From an uncultured Draconibacterium sp. (GTDB lineage Bacteria; Bacteroidota; Bacteroidia; Bacteroidales; Prolixibacteraceae): DNA of 64,000 bases. Where the stretch lies: contig NZ_OY781981.1 of NCBI RefSeq assembly GCF_963677565.1, forward strand, positions 496,001 to 560,000. The letters run 5' to 3'. Each line of letters begins with the position of its first letter. Positions within the stretch are counted from its first letter, which is position 1. Of the stretch, positions 9,703 through 17,686 are shown one piece after another. The notes beneath the pieces are model-generated. The model saw only the letters and a program-made list of their open reading frames with translations, had not been told where the DNA came from and did not search any database. The translations under genes were made by a program, and so were the position numbers.

Positions 9703-10359
9703 ATGGGGTCTAATATTCAACAAAAAGAGCTTGTCTTTTCCACCGAAAACTTTATAAAACAACACTTTGCGACCGACAGTTCGGGGCACGACTGGTTCCA
9801 TATCGATCGTGTTAGAAATATGGCGTTGAAAATTGCGGCAGTGGAAGGAGGAAACCTGTTTTTGATTGAAATGGCTGCGCTATTGCACGACCTTGATGAC
9901 TGGAAACTGGGCAACGGTGATGATGTTTCGAAAACCAAACACTGGCTTTCACAAATTGCAATTGATCAGGAAGATGCCAAAGTGATCGAAGATATTATTA
10001 ACCAGGTCTCGTTTAAAGGAGCCGGCGTAGAAACAAAAGCCGAAAGTGTAGAAGCAAAAATCGTTCAGGATGCTGACAGGTTGGATGCAATTGGCGCCAT
10101 TGGCATAGCACGTACTTTTGCTTATGGAGGAAACAAACAAAGGCTACTCCATGATCCGGACATAAAACCACAGCTTCACAACAGTTTTGAAGAATACAAA
10201 AAAACCACTGCTCCAACCATAAATCACTTCTACGAAAAATTACTGCTGCTTAAAGACCGTATGAATACGAAAGCCGCGCAGGAAATTGCTGAAGAACGCC
10301 ATCGTTTTATGGAAGATTTTCTGGAACAATTTTTTTCGGAATGGAACTGTAAAAAATAA
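9703..10359 (+). CDS. HD domain phosphohydrolase
   Basis: A 218-residue metal-dependent phosphohydrolase of the HD superfamily, resembling the YedJ-like stand-alone HD proteins. Metal ligands are visible as His33 (DWFHIDRV), the His62-Asp63 doublet (LLHDLDDW) and the downstream Asp in VQDADRLDAIGA. No signal peptide, so cytoplasmic. The substrate is unknown. It is followed closely by a VOC-domain gene on the same strand, 62 bp away, which may share its transcript. Confidence 0.88.
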   Translation: MGSNIQQKELVFSTENFIKQHFATDSSGHDWFHIDRVRNMALKIAAVEGGNLFLIEMAALLHDLDDWKLGNGDDVSKTKHWLSQIAIDQEDAKVIEDIINQVSFKGAGVETKAESVEAKIVQDADRLDAIGAIGIARTFAYGGNKQRLLHDPDIKPQLHNSFEEYKKTTAPTINHFYEKLLLLKDRMNTKAAQEIAEERHRFMEDFLEQFFSEWNCKK

Positions 10360-10421
10360 GCTTTGCTATTGTTTTATAACCGTTTGCTTTCGTAAATTTA
10401 GGAAGCCTAAAAACAATTAAT

Positions 10422-10811
10422 ATGAAAGTAGAACATTTGGCCATTTGGACCTATAACCTCGAGGGTATGAGAAGTTTCTATATGCATTATTTTGATGCAT
10501 CGTCAAGCGATGTGTACCACAACCACAGCCGCGAATACCGCTCATATTTCCTCTCGTTTAACGGCGATTGCCGCATTGAGTTGATGGAAATGCCGGGAAT
10601 TCCAAAATCGAAAGACAATCCCTTGAAACAATTTACCGGATTGATTCATTTTGCATTAAAAGTTGGCTCCAGAGATGAAGTAAACCAGCTTACTGAAACA
10701 CTTCGGAAAGATGGATATAAAATAATTAGCGAGCCACGCACCACCGGCGACGGCTATTACGAGAGTGTTTTTCTTGATCCGGATGGAAATCGGGTAGAGT
10801 TAATGGCCTGA
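10422..10811 (+). CDS. VOC superfamily (glyoxalase-like) protein
   Basis: A 129-residue protein with two beta-alpha-beta-beta-beta units typical of the vicinal oxygen chelate fold. The N-terminal MKVEHLAIWTYNLE carries the first metal-ligand His, the repeat begins at GLIHFALKVG, and the C-terminal FLDPDGNRVELMA carries the last Glu. The family includes glyoxalase I, extradiol dioxygenases and resistance proteins; this one is annotated only at superfamily level. Confidence 0.87.
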   Translation: MKVEHLAIWTYNLEGMRSFYMHYFDASSSDVYHNHSREYRSYFLSFNGDCRIELMEMPGIPKSKDNPLKQFTGLIHFALKVGSRDEVNQLTETLRKDGYKIISEPRTTGDGYYESVFLDPDGNRVELMA

Positions 10812-10850
10812 AAAAGGTTGCTTGCAGATAACCCAGATTTGCACCAATTA

Positions 10851-11186
10851 TTAATCCAGCTCATCGCCACACTCCCAAACTATTATTGGGCGGTGTTTGT
10901 TTGCTTCAAAATCGACCGGGTCTACTGTTTCACCCCACTCAACTAAGGTTCCATCATAATGATAAACTTCGCAGTTGGAACACGACCAGTAACCACAATA
11001 CAGGTGATAGAAATATTCCTCATTATAAGTCCAGCGCTGCACCTGGCAACCATAACATTCTCCGGAGTTCTCCAATTCTGTAAGACGTGGTTTTATCCAC
11101 TCGGGAATAAGTACAGGTTCCGGCTCGCGATCCTCGCATGCAAGTAGAGCCACAATAAAAAGTGCTATGTAGAAAAGTTTTCGCAT
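10851..11186 (-). CDS. Small cysteine-rich lipoprotein, unknown function
   Basis: A 111-residue lipoprotein with a short signal peptide and lipobox (VALLAC). The mature part is rich in aromatic residues and cysteines (CYGCQVQRW, YCGYWSCSNC, WECGDELD), including two CxxC-like pairs that could form disulfides or bind metal in the periplasm. It lies 65 bp downstream of the pilin-like operon on the same strand and may be its last gene, but membership is uncertain. I do not recognise the family. Confidence 0.7.
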   Translation of the reverse strand: MRKLFYIALFIVALLACEDREPEPVLIPEWIKPRLTELENSGECYGCQVQRWTYNEEYFYHLYCGYWSCSNCEVYHYDGTLVEWGETVDPVDFEANKHRPIIVWECGDELD

Positions 11187-11251
11187 TTGACCGGTATTTT
11201 TAAATTTTCAACGTCCCGATTATCGATCAGAGCGTTTTTCATGCATTAAAG

Positions 11252-11746
11252 TTAATCATCATAAATGGTAAAAACCACATCAGTTTCAAAATCGTTGGCC
11301 CCCAGTGCCAACGACAAATTGCTTAACCTAAAGGCTAATGGAATATCCAATATCAAACCTTTCCCCCGAAAAAAATAGGTTGGATTGTTAGTTAATCTAA
11401 AAAATGAATTCCCGTCTTGAATATTGGGAGTACCGTTACTCAAGAACTTTCTTCCTTTCCCATCCCGTTTCACTTCCAGGTTAATGGCCTCGCCCCAGTC
11501 AATATCAGTTTTATGCACATAAACACGCCATTTTACATTATGCATTTCCCAAAAATAAAAGGAATATATTGAAAGAAATACTGAAGAATTTGATTCTAAA
11601 ATTGCGCTAATATCTTCTCCGGCCTCACTCACAACAAGTTGGGCCTCGTTAAAAGTGGCCATTCCGCTTGAAGACAGTTGTAAGCCCTGGGCACGTGCAA
11701 ACACGGCAAAGAAACAAAGTACTATTAAAACGATATATTTTCTCAT
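11252..11746 (-). CDS. Secreted beta-rich protein, last clear gene of the pilin-like operon
   Basis: A 164-residue protein with a signal peptide ending in ARA. The mature region is short beta-strand-like segments and ends in FETDVVFTIYDD, which resembles the YT(I/L)T(D/E) ends of the three subunits upstream. It lacks their WxNYSS and GIG motifs. It starts 4 bp after the preceding subunit stop, so it belongs to the same transcript. It could be a minor or tip subunit or an assembly factor. No family recognised. Confidence 0.68.
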   Translation of the reverse strand: MRKYIVLIVLCFFAVFARAQGLQLSSSGMATFNEAQLVVSEAGEDISAILESNSSVFLSIYSFYFWEMHNVKWRVYVHKTDIDWGEAINLEVKRDGKGRKFLSNGTPNIQDGNSFFRLTNNPTYFFRGKGLILDIPLAFRLSNLSLALGANDFETDVVFTIYDD

Positions 11747-11750
11747 TTCT

Positions 11751-12317
11751 CTAATTATCGGTTAAGGTATAAAGAATGGTAAAATCGTGCGATTCGTTGG
11801 CCGTAATCTTTTCCATCTGACTGATGTCGATCTCAAAATTTAAACGGTGCCCGTTGCCAATACCATCTCCCGTAAACCCACTCCCAATTCCGGTAACAAT
11901 GGGCCGCGGATCGTTTCCAATCATAACTCTCCCTGCAGAAGCACCTGTTTTCCCACCGCCAATTCCGGTATAATCATTTGCCCGAATATACAAATCAAGC
12001 CCCGAGGGCAAACTTCCTCCTGTAACCTGTGCTACAATGGAACGGTGCTGACTAAATCTCCCCAGAGCTGACGAATAATTAATCCAGAATTCCTGGTTAT
12101 TTGTTTGTTTAATTACCGGTGAACTTCCTGTCTCGGCCGATGGTAAAAGTTCGAATTCAATGGTGCCACTTCCTGTGTGCTCAATATCAATTAGCGCCAC
12201 TTCGGAAAGACTAAACCGAACATTCACTGATTCTTCATCGCGTTGGGCATATACAGAATTGCATACCAACACAACCAGAAGAAAAGCGGTTCCTATTACA
12301 ATACCTAAATTCTTCAT
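11751..12317 (-). CDS. Pilin-like secreted subunit, third paralogue
   Basis: A 188-residue secreted protein with a signal peptide ending in VYA. It is a paralogue of the two subunits at the head of the operon: it shares FWINYSSAL, GIGSGFTGDGIGNGH and the C-terminal FTILYTLTDN. Unlike the others it lacks the single Cys in the GIGxC motif (Gly instead). Its start overlaps the end of the upstream barrel protein gene by 4 bp (ATGA), so translation is coupled. The distal position after the usher-like gene is where minor or tip subunits often lie. The role is inferred from context. Confidence 0.75.
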   Translation of the reverse strand: MKNLGIVIGTAFLLVVLVCNSVYAQRDEESVNVRFSLSEVALIDIEHTGSGTIEFELLPSAETGSSPVIKQTNNQEFWINYSSALGRFSQHRSIVAQVTGGSLPSGLDLYIRANDYTGIGGGKTGASAGRVMIGNDPRPIVTGIGSGFTGDGIGNGHRLNFEIDISQMEKITANESHDFTILYTLTDN

Positions 12318-15300
12318 TCGTCCTTTTTTATTTGCTCATATTGCGGCAAACTGTATACTTTGTCGTCGTCGAACACCACAATAAACAGCCTATTAAATTT
12401 TAACCGTAGCCGTTTATATTCCTCTTTTGCCGTTTGTAATTCAGAAAATCGTCCAATGTAATACTTGTGTAAGTTATCAATTTGTTTCTCGAAATAAAAC
12501 TGCTCGCCCTTAAAAAACGAATCTCCCTCAGGCAACATCCTGCTGAAAGCACCAATCTGGATGCTGTAATATGGACCTGTTTTCGGCTGCGACTCTTTTT
12601 TCTTTGGCGGTTTTGCCGTTAGAGTCAGCCCTGATCCACTTTTTAAATTCAAATTTCCGGCTGGCTTAAAAATAATATTGTTCTTTTTAGTCGGCAACAC
12701 TATTTCTAAATCAATAGTTTCTCCTTCATTTAACGTATACTCATGCTCAGATTGTTCCAGCTTATAAGCTTTCGGTATTGAATTCGCATAAATTTTAAAG
12801 GTGAACTTTCCGGGTTTTAAAAGAGGAAATGCAAAAGTCCCGTCTTTTTCCGTTGTAATCCTGTATTCTTCCAACTCCGATCTGATTTCAACAATAATAT
12901 TTGCAGGGCTGGCATCCTCTTGTTCGGCGGCTTTCAATTTTGCTTCTTCCAAAACAAACTTTCCTTTAAGTTCTGCTCCTTTTAAAATCCTGACATCCAC
13001 CTTCGACACCTGATCTTCAAAAACATTAACTTCAACAGGATTTGGGATATTAGTTATCTCGTCCAGTTCGAAGCTACTCTCATCAATCGACATGAGGTGT
13101 GTTCCCGGCTGAATCAAATCAAACTGATAATCGCCGTTTTTATCCGTCACGGCAGTTTTATTCAGCAATCGCACCCAAACGCCCTCAACCGGCAAACCAT
13201 CGCGGTTGGTGATTTTTCCACTTATAATTCCGGCTTCAACAACCTGTTTTAAAGGCACACCAAATTTATATTCGTAAGTTGCTGAAAGGGTAAACTCGGC
13301 CTCTTCCAGTTCGGTTTTAAAAATGGTATAAAAACTTCGTAACGAAATGCTGTGATTTTTCAGGAAGTTGTAATTCAGGTTCAGCTGCATCAGGTTGCGG
13401 TTTTTATAATAATCGTCGATGTCGTAGGCATTCTGAATAAAAAAGTTCGCGTTGAAGTTATCCGTAATCTGACTCGACAACGACATTCCTGCGGTAACAT
13501 TTTGTTGCTTCCCGGAAACAAATTCGTTGATATTCGACCAGCTTCCGAAAGCCCGGATATAATGCCTTGAATTAATGCTGTATGAAAAATCACCCATTCC
13601 ACGGAAACTGTTTTGTTCGTTCTCACCGGGATCAAGCAGAAAATTGGTTGTTTTACCGGCCTCACCGGTCAGACTATAATGAAATCGCTTCCAGCGTTGG
13701 CTAAAACGCATGTTTGCCGATCTGGTTTTATAGTGGAACTTATTATAGCTAAGCCGGTCTTTTCGCTCGTATTGTCTCAAAAACACTTTTAAATGACTTT
13801 GCAGCCCAACTTTATAATCAAAACTTGCCTGATAAGATTCAGTAATCGGAGCAGTTACAAAAAATGTATCGAGCTGTGCATTCATAAAATCGCGGCGCCC
13901 ATAAAGACTCACACCCAGTTTTTCTGTTAACCGGGCAGAAATATTTCCTGAATAGAATTTTGAGTTATTGTAATAGCCCGGATAATTTTTGCCGGTATTG
14001 TAATAATTTCCCGACAGGTTAAATATGGAAAAGCGGGAATTCAAATTTATGCGATAAGCATTGTCGGCCACATCGTTAAAATAACCTCTCGAAAGTTCCA
14101 GATCAACATCAGTTCCTTTAAAAGGCGAAAATTCAGACAAAAAACTGAACAATTGCGTACGTTCATTCAAGCCTTCAAATTGCTTCGATACATAGTATAG
14201 CTCGGCCTTGTTTTCCGAATTAAAATGATAACCCAAAACTCCCGCCATTTCGTTCTTTATTTCTTCGTAGAAACGCGGTTCAACATACAAAAATCCCAAT
14301 GCGAGACCATTATTCAGTAAAACCTTGCTTTCAACACCAAGTCCGTAACGCGAAGATTCCGTAAGCGGCGTAAACATAAAGTTCTTCTGTCCTCCAAATA
14401 GAATCACATTCTGATTCTGGTACGATAAATAATACTGGTCGTACAAGCCCAGATAACTCAAATCGGTATTGTTTGGACCGCGCGCCATAAACTCCAGCTG
14501 ATGTTTCCCTTCCACATCCAATGTTCCCTGCCCGAATAACTGAAACTGATAAGTGGATTCAAACTGATCATCTTTGTTCACTGCCAGGTACGAACCAGAA
14601 AAAGTTACCGGAAACCTGAAGTAAAGATCCTTTTTCAGATTCTTTGAAGGAAAAACCTGCGACCAGTTATTTACACTCTCCAACACCCTGTTCCCCGCAA
14701 GAACACGAATGGTGTAAAACTCTCGCACACTATTAATATAATCCTCGGAAGTTGGTTTTACTATGGTTACCATTTTTGATTCGCCGGCTTCAAGCATCAC
14801 TTCTTCACCATCTGCAACCTGGCAATTCTGGGTTTCAATAAAAAAGTTCTTTTTGGTATTCCCCTGGTTTTGCAGAATGTAAGTTGCCCTAATTTCTTCA
14901 CCGGCGTATACATATTCAGGATTTTCCAGCTTTTGAATGGATACTTTTTCCACTTCCAGCACTTTCACAAACACAGAATCACGATGAAGGAGTGCCCCGT
15001 CATCAGCCGTAAAGTTGACAAAAACAGGGTATTCTCCCACAGCAAAAACGGCAGGCACCTGTATTGAAAGAACCTGGAATTTCTTTTCAGAAGGTTTTAA
15101 ATCGATTGCCGGCTGGGCTGTTACCAGTTTCCACTCATCAGGAATATCATACTCTGGCTGGGCATGAACAATCTGCGTTGAATTATTATGGACAAAAAAT
15201 GGCAGGTTGCAGACCTTACCGGGCTCTGTTGCCGCTTGCTTTTTTATGAAAGTTGTTTGCAAATACTGCTGGGAAAAAAGCTGCAATGGCAAGGTTAGCA

Positions 15301-15334
15301 AAAAAAGAGAAACAAGCTTTTTGCCCATGCACAT
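12314..15334 (-). CDS. Usher-like outer-membrane beta-barrel with CarboxypepD_reg and SPOR-like domains
   Basis: A 1006-residue outer-membrane protein. The order of parts is: signal peptide (about 1-22); two Ig-like domains with no recognisable enzyme (about 30-220); a long barrel-like region rich in alternating aromatic strands (about 235-695); at least one carboxypeptidase-regulatory-like beta domain starting GIISGKITNRDG (about 702-760); further beta segments; a Lys/Pro linker; and a C-terminal SPOR-like domain (YYSIQIGAF, then KYYIGRFSELQTAKEEYKRL). Its place between chaperone and subunit genes and its architecture suggest the assembly pore of a chaperone-usher-type system. The domain set differs from FimD/PapC, because I see no obvious plug and a SPOR-like domain is added. 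An alternative start two codons in (Met3) gives a cleaner signal peptide. Confidence 0.72.
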   Translation of the reverse strand: MCMGKKLVSLFLLTLPLQLFSQQYLQTTFIKKQAATEPGKVCNLPFFVHNNSTQIVHAQPEYDIPDEWKLVTAQPAIDLKPSEKKFQVLSIQVPAVFAVGEYPVFVNFTADDGALLHRDSVFVKVLEVEKVSIQKLENPEYVYAGEEIRATYILQNQGNTKKNFFIETQNCQVADGEEVMLEAGESKMVTIVKPTSEDYINSVREFYTIRVLAGNRVLESVNNWSQVFPSKNLKKDLYFRFPVTFSGSYLAVNKDDQFESTYQFQLFGQGTLDVEGKHQLEFMARGPNNTDLSYLGLYDQYYLSYQNQNVILFGGQKNFMFTPLTESSRYGLGVESKVLLNNGLALGFLYVEPRFYEEIKNEMAGVLGYHFNSENKAELYYVSKQFEGLNERTQLFSFLSEFSPFKGTDVDLELSRGYFNDVADNAYRINLNSRFSIFNLSGNYYNTGKNYPGYYNNSKFYSGNISARLTEKLGVSLYGRRDFMNAQLDTFFVTAPITESYQASFDYKVGLQSHLKVFLRQYERKDRLSYNKFHYKTRSANMRFSQRWKRFHYSLTGEAGKTTNFLLDPGENEQNSFRGMGDFSYSINSRHYIRAFGSWSNINEFVSGKQQNVTAGMSLSSQITDNFNANFFIQNAYDIDDYYKNRNLMQLNLNYNFLKNHSISLRSFYTIFKTELEEAEFTLSATYEYKFGVPLKQVVEAGIISGKITNRDGLPVEGVWVRLLNKTAVTDKNGDYQFDLIQPGTHLMSIDESSFELDEITNIPNPVEVNVFEDQVSKVDVRILKGAELKGKFVLEEAKLKAAEQEDASPANIIVEIRSELEEYRITTEKDGTFAFPLLKPGKFTFKIYANSIPKAYKLEQSEHEYTLNEGETIDLEIVLPTKKNNIIFKPAGNLNLKSGSGLTLTAKPPKKKESQPKTGPYYSIQIGAFSRMLPEGDSFFKGEQFYFEKQIDNLHKYYIGRFSELQTAKEEYKRLRLKFNRLFIVVFDDDKVYSLPQYEQIKKDE

Positions 15335-15337
15335 AAC

Positions 15338-16141
15338 TTATAACTCAAGAGTTAGATTTGTTCCAAAAATATTGTCTTCATCGCAATCGGCGACTAAAAC
15401 AGCTGCATACTCTCCGGGTTTCACTCCTTCGAGTGGCAACGATAGCAAAATAGAAGTTGTTGGATAAGTTTTTCTGCGTTCAGCTTTAAAAACACCAATC
15501 GATTCTCCGTCGGCATTAAATAACTCCAGGTTCAGTTCAGGTTTCAAGATTCGTTCTCCCACGTTTTCAATGGCCACCTTTAAAACCTGCGTTTCATTTT
15601 CATCTGCAGTCAATTCCAGACCCAAAAACTGTAAATCGCGTTTCCCTGTATTGCCAATATTGGTAATAATTTGTACCGCGTATCGTATGGCTGTATGAAT
15701 TTTCACTCCGGTTGAGGCAGCAGTATCCTGCGGCTGAATGCCTTCTACCATAATTACACTCCAGTATGTACCTTTTAGTGTATCAACTGAAGGAACCGTA
15801 ACTTCAAAATCGACCATCATGGTTTCGTTAGGCTGAAGAGTTAGCAAACGAGGACTATAATTTATCCATGCTGCGTTCGATCTATCGAGTGTTCCCGCTT
15901 CATCGTGCCGGCTCTCACCAGAAAACGAGTACCAGTAATCACGTTGATAAACTCTTACACTTCGCGGTTCCGTACCTGCATTCTGAACCTGAATTCCTCC
16001 CCGGTATCCTTCTCCGGCTTCAGCATTGTTTTCATGCGTCAAACCATTTAAGATTACAATGTTGGCATAACTGTTCACTACAATCATACATGTGAAAAAG
16101 AAAACAGGAATAAAAAAGCTGATCAACTTTTTAATTGACAT
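15338..16141 (-). CDS. PapD-like periplasmic chaperone
   Basis: A 267-residue secreted protein with a signal peptide followed by an N-terminal Ig-like domain. The domain has fimbrial-chaperone features: an early GYRGGIQVQNAG strand, RSVRVYQRDYW, and INYSPRLLTLQPNETMMVDF, the last resembling the SPR..LxPxExQ strand of PapD-type chaperones. The second half (IRYAVQIITNIGN, VAIENVGERILKPEL) is another Ig-like domain. It sits directly upstream of the usher-like barrel (3 bp) and after two subunit genes. This is fold recognition by eye; the family assignment needs a profile search (Pili_assembly or DUF916 types). Confidence 0.7.
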   Translation of the reverse strand: MSIKKLISFFIPVFFFTCMIVVNSYANIVILNGLTHENNAEAGEGYRGGIQVQNAGTEPRSVRVYQRDYWYSFSGESRHDEAGTLDRSNAAWINYSPRLLTLQPNETMMVDFEVTVPSVDTLKGTYWSVIMVEGIQPQDTAASTGVKIHTAIRYAVQIITNIGNTGKRDLQFLGLELTADENETQVLKVAIENVGERILKPELNLELFNADGESIGVFKAERRKTYPTTSILLSLPLEGVKPGEYAAVLVADCDEDNIFGTNLTLEL

Positions 16142-16181
16142 AGTGGTTAAATAAAAGTTTCTGCTAAAAATAATAAGAAAA

Positions 16182-16745
16182 TTAATTGTCGTCGGTTAAT
16201 GTATACAATATTTGCAAAGAAGTATTGCCTTCCGCCAGATAGGCGTATTGATCGGATTCATCATCCAACTCTACTTTATAAGTAATCTGATGACCATTTT
16301 GCACTCCTCTTCCGGTATAGCAACTCCCAATGTTAGAAATAACATCAACTGCTCCCTGCTTCAACGTTACCCAAGACAACGGTTCCCCCAGTCTGCCTTT
16401 TCCACTCCCCTGGTTCTCGGAGGCTTTTACCTTCAGAACTATCCCCTTGGGAATATCTCCAACCACAGATGCGGTAACCTTTCTTCTTTGATCGGTTTTC
16501 ACTATCGAAGAATAATTGATCCAAATACCCGACTGTTCGTTTTGCTGTATCTCAATACTTTGCCCAGCCACTTCGGGTTGAACGGTTTCAAAATTTACAT
16601 CATCGCCGTTTTCTGCCTGAAGGCTCAACAATGCTACTTCAGTTATATCAATTTTCAACTCATGCCGGGCACTCTCCTGGGCACTGGCGGCAAACTGAAA
16701 AATGATAAAAAAAATAAAACATGATATTGCGTCCAACAACTTCAT
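16182..16745 (-). CDS. Pilin-like secreted subunit, second paralogue
   Basis: A 187-residue secreted protein with signal peptide (cleavage near AASA). It shares with the first subunit IWINYSSIVK, SNIGSCYTGRGVQNGH and the C-terminal LQILYTLTDDN. The single Cys of the GIGxCYTG motif is conserved with the first subunit. The alternating hydrophobic C-terminal strand resembles chaperone-usher pilins, where this strand binds the chaperone. It lies 40 bp upstream of the chaperone gene and downstream of a terminator that separates it from the first subunit. Confidence 0.76.
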   Translation of the reverse strand: MKLLDAISCFIFFIIFQFAASAQESARHELKIDITEVALLSLQAENGDDVNFETVQPEVAGQSIEIQQNEQSGIWINYSSIVKTDQRRKVTASVVGDIPKGIVLKVKASENQGSGKGRLGEPLSWVTLKQGAVDVISNIGSCYTGRGVQNGHQITYKVELDDESDQYAYLAEGNTSLQILYTLTDDN

Positions 16746-16800
16746 GTTTTAAAACTACGGCAAATTATGATAAAATGAAACGGCTGAGTGAAAAATCAGC

Positions 16801-16831
16801 AAAAAAAACGGGCAAATCAGAAATTTGCCCG
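16801..16831 (-). terminator. Intrinsic terminator between the first and second pilin-like genes
   Basis: A near-perfect hairpin, CGGGCAAAT / ATTTGCCCG (16809-16831), followed on the minus strand by eight consecutive T. It lies 36 bp past the stop of the first subunit gene and 64 bp before the start of the second. If partly read through, it would make the first gene the most highly expressed of the operon, as expected for a major subunit. Confidence 0.88.
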
Positions 16832-16866
16832 TAAACCCTTATTTTTTATCTTCCCTTTTTATTCGC

Positions 16867-17436
16867 TTAATTCTCAGTGATTGTATAAGTCACAGTCAAA
16901 TTATGATTGTCTGCTACTAAATCTTCATAACTATCGTCTTTTGCCGATACAGTGTAAACCAAAGAGTGACCTTTGTTTTCACCTGAACCTGTGTAGCAAG
17001 TTCCAATACCATCTACTACTTCTACTCCACCGGTTGTAAGTTCTTTTGTGTAACCTTCGCCTGTTTCGCCTTTTTTACCCGATGCTGCCGCAGAACTAAC
17101 TGCTACTTCAATGCTTAATCCATCCGGTACGTCTGAGATCTCAGCTGAAATACCATTACTTTTTCCTGATCTAACAATAGAAGAATAGTTTAACCACAGA
17201 GTTGTTTCGTTAGTCTGTGCAAATGTTACTTTATCACCTGCAACTTCTGCTGCTTCTGCTTCAAAGTCAATATCTGTTGATGATGGTCCTGCCAAAGCAA
17301 TCATGGCATGCGTTGGAATATTTATGTTCAATCCGTGTGCTGCACTTTTTTTATCACCTTCCGGTTTTGCTGCTTTGGCAATGTTTGCTACCCCGAGAAC
17401 TAAAACTGCTACTAATAATACTGTTACTTTTTTCAT
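16867..17436 (-). CDS. Pilin-like secreted subunit, likely major subunit
   Basis: A 189-residue secreted protein with signal peptide ending AKA. It shares LWLNYSSIVR, DGIGTCYTGSGENKGH and the terminal LTVTYTITEN with two downstream paralogues. The mature protein is acidic, Ala/Gly/Ser-rich and of pilin size. It is the first gene of the operon, has a long upstream region with a triple repeat, and is followed by a strong terminator, so it is probably made in excess over the other components. Function as a fibre or surface-coat subunit is inferred from this layout and the neighbouring chaperone and usher-like genes. Confidence 0.77.
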   Translation of the reverse strand: MKKVTVLLVAVLVLGVANIAKAAKPEGDKKSAAHGLNINIPTHAMIALAGPSSTDIDFEAEAAEVAGDKVTFAQTNETTLWLNYSSIVRSGKSNGISAEISDVPDGLSIEVAVSSAAASGKKGETGEGYTKELTTGGVEVVDGIGTCYTGSGENKGHSLVYTVSAKDDSYEDLVADNHNLTVTYTITEN

Positions 17437-17596
17437 GATGTTGTGTTGTTTATTCGTTTGTAATTTTTCTTCAAAAAGCTGTTGTATCCTTTAGGGTCGG
17501 ATACACTCTTAATAAAGCAATCGAAATGCCAAAACACACCAACATCTGATCTTCAATCACTTAGCCTTTGTGCCAAAGAAATTGCAAGACCCAACA

Positions 17597-17643
17597 TGGG
17601 ACACCTTTTTACTATCTGGGACACAGTCTGTTTTTTGGGACAA
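17597..17643 (-). promoter_or_regulatory. Triple direct repeat GTGTCCCA upstream of the pilin-like operon
   Basis: On the plus strand TGGGACAC occurs at 17597 and 17617, and TGGGACAA at 17636. The spacing is 20 and 19 bp, about two helical turns, so all three lie on one face of the DNA. They are 161-207 bp upstream of the first subunit start. This looks like a tandem binding site for a transcription factor. The cognate regulator is not known. Confidence 0.55.
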
Positions 17644-17686
17644 TAAAGATTAAATAAAAAACAACGCGGATTATTACAAGGAAGAC

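Noticed and set aside
17555..17580. Sigma-54 promoter for the pilin-like operon
   Set aside because: TTGGCAC is present on the minus strand, but no GC dinucleotide lies at the -12 distance, so the -12 element is missing.
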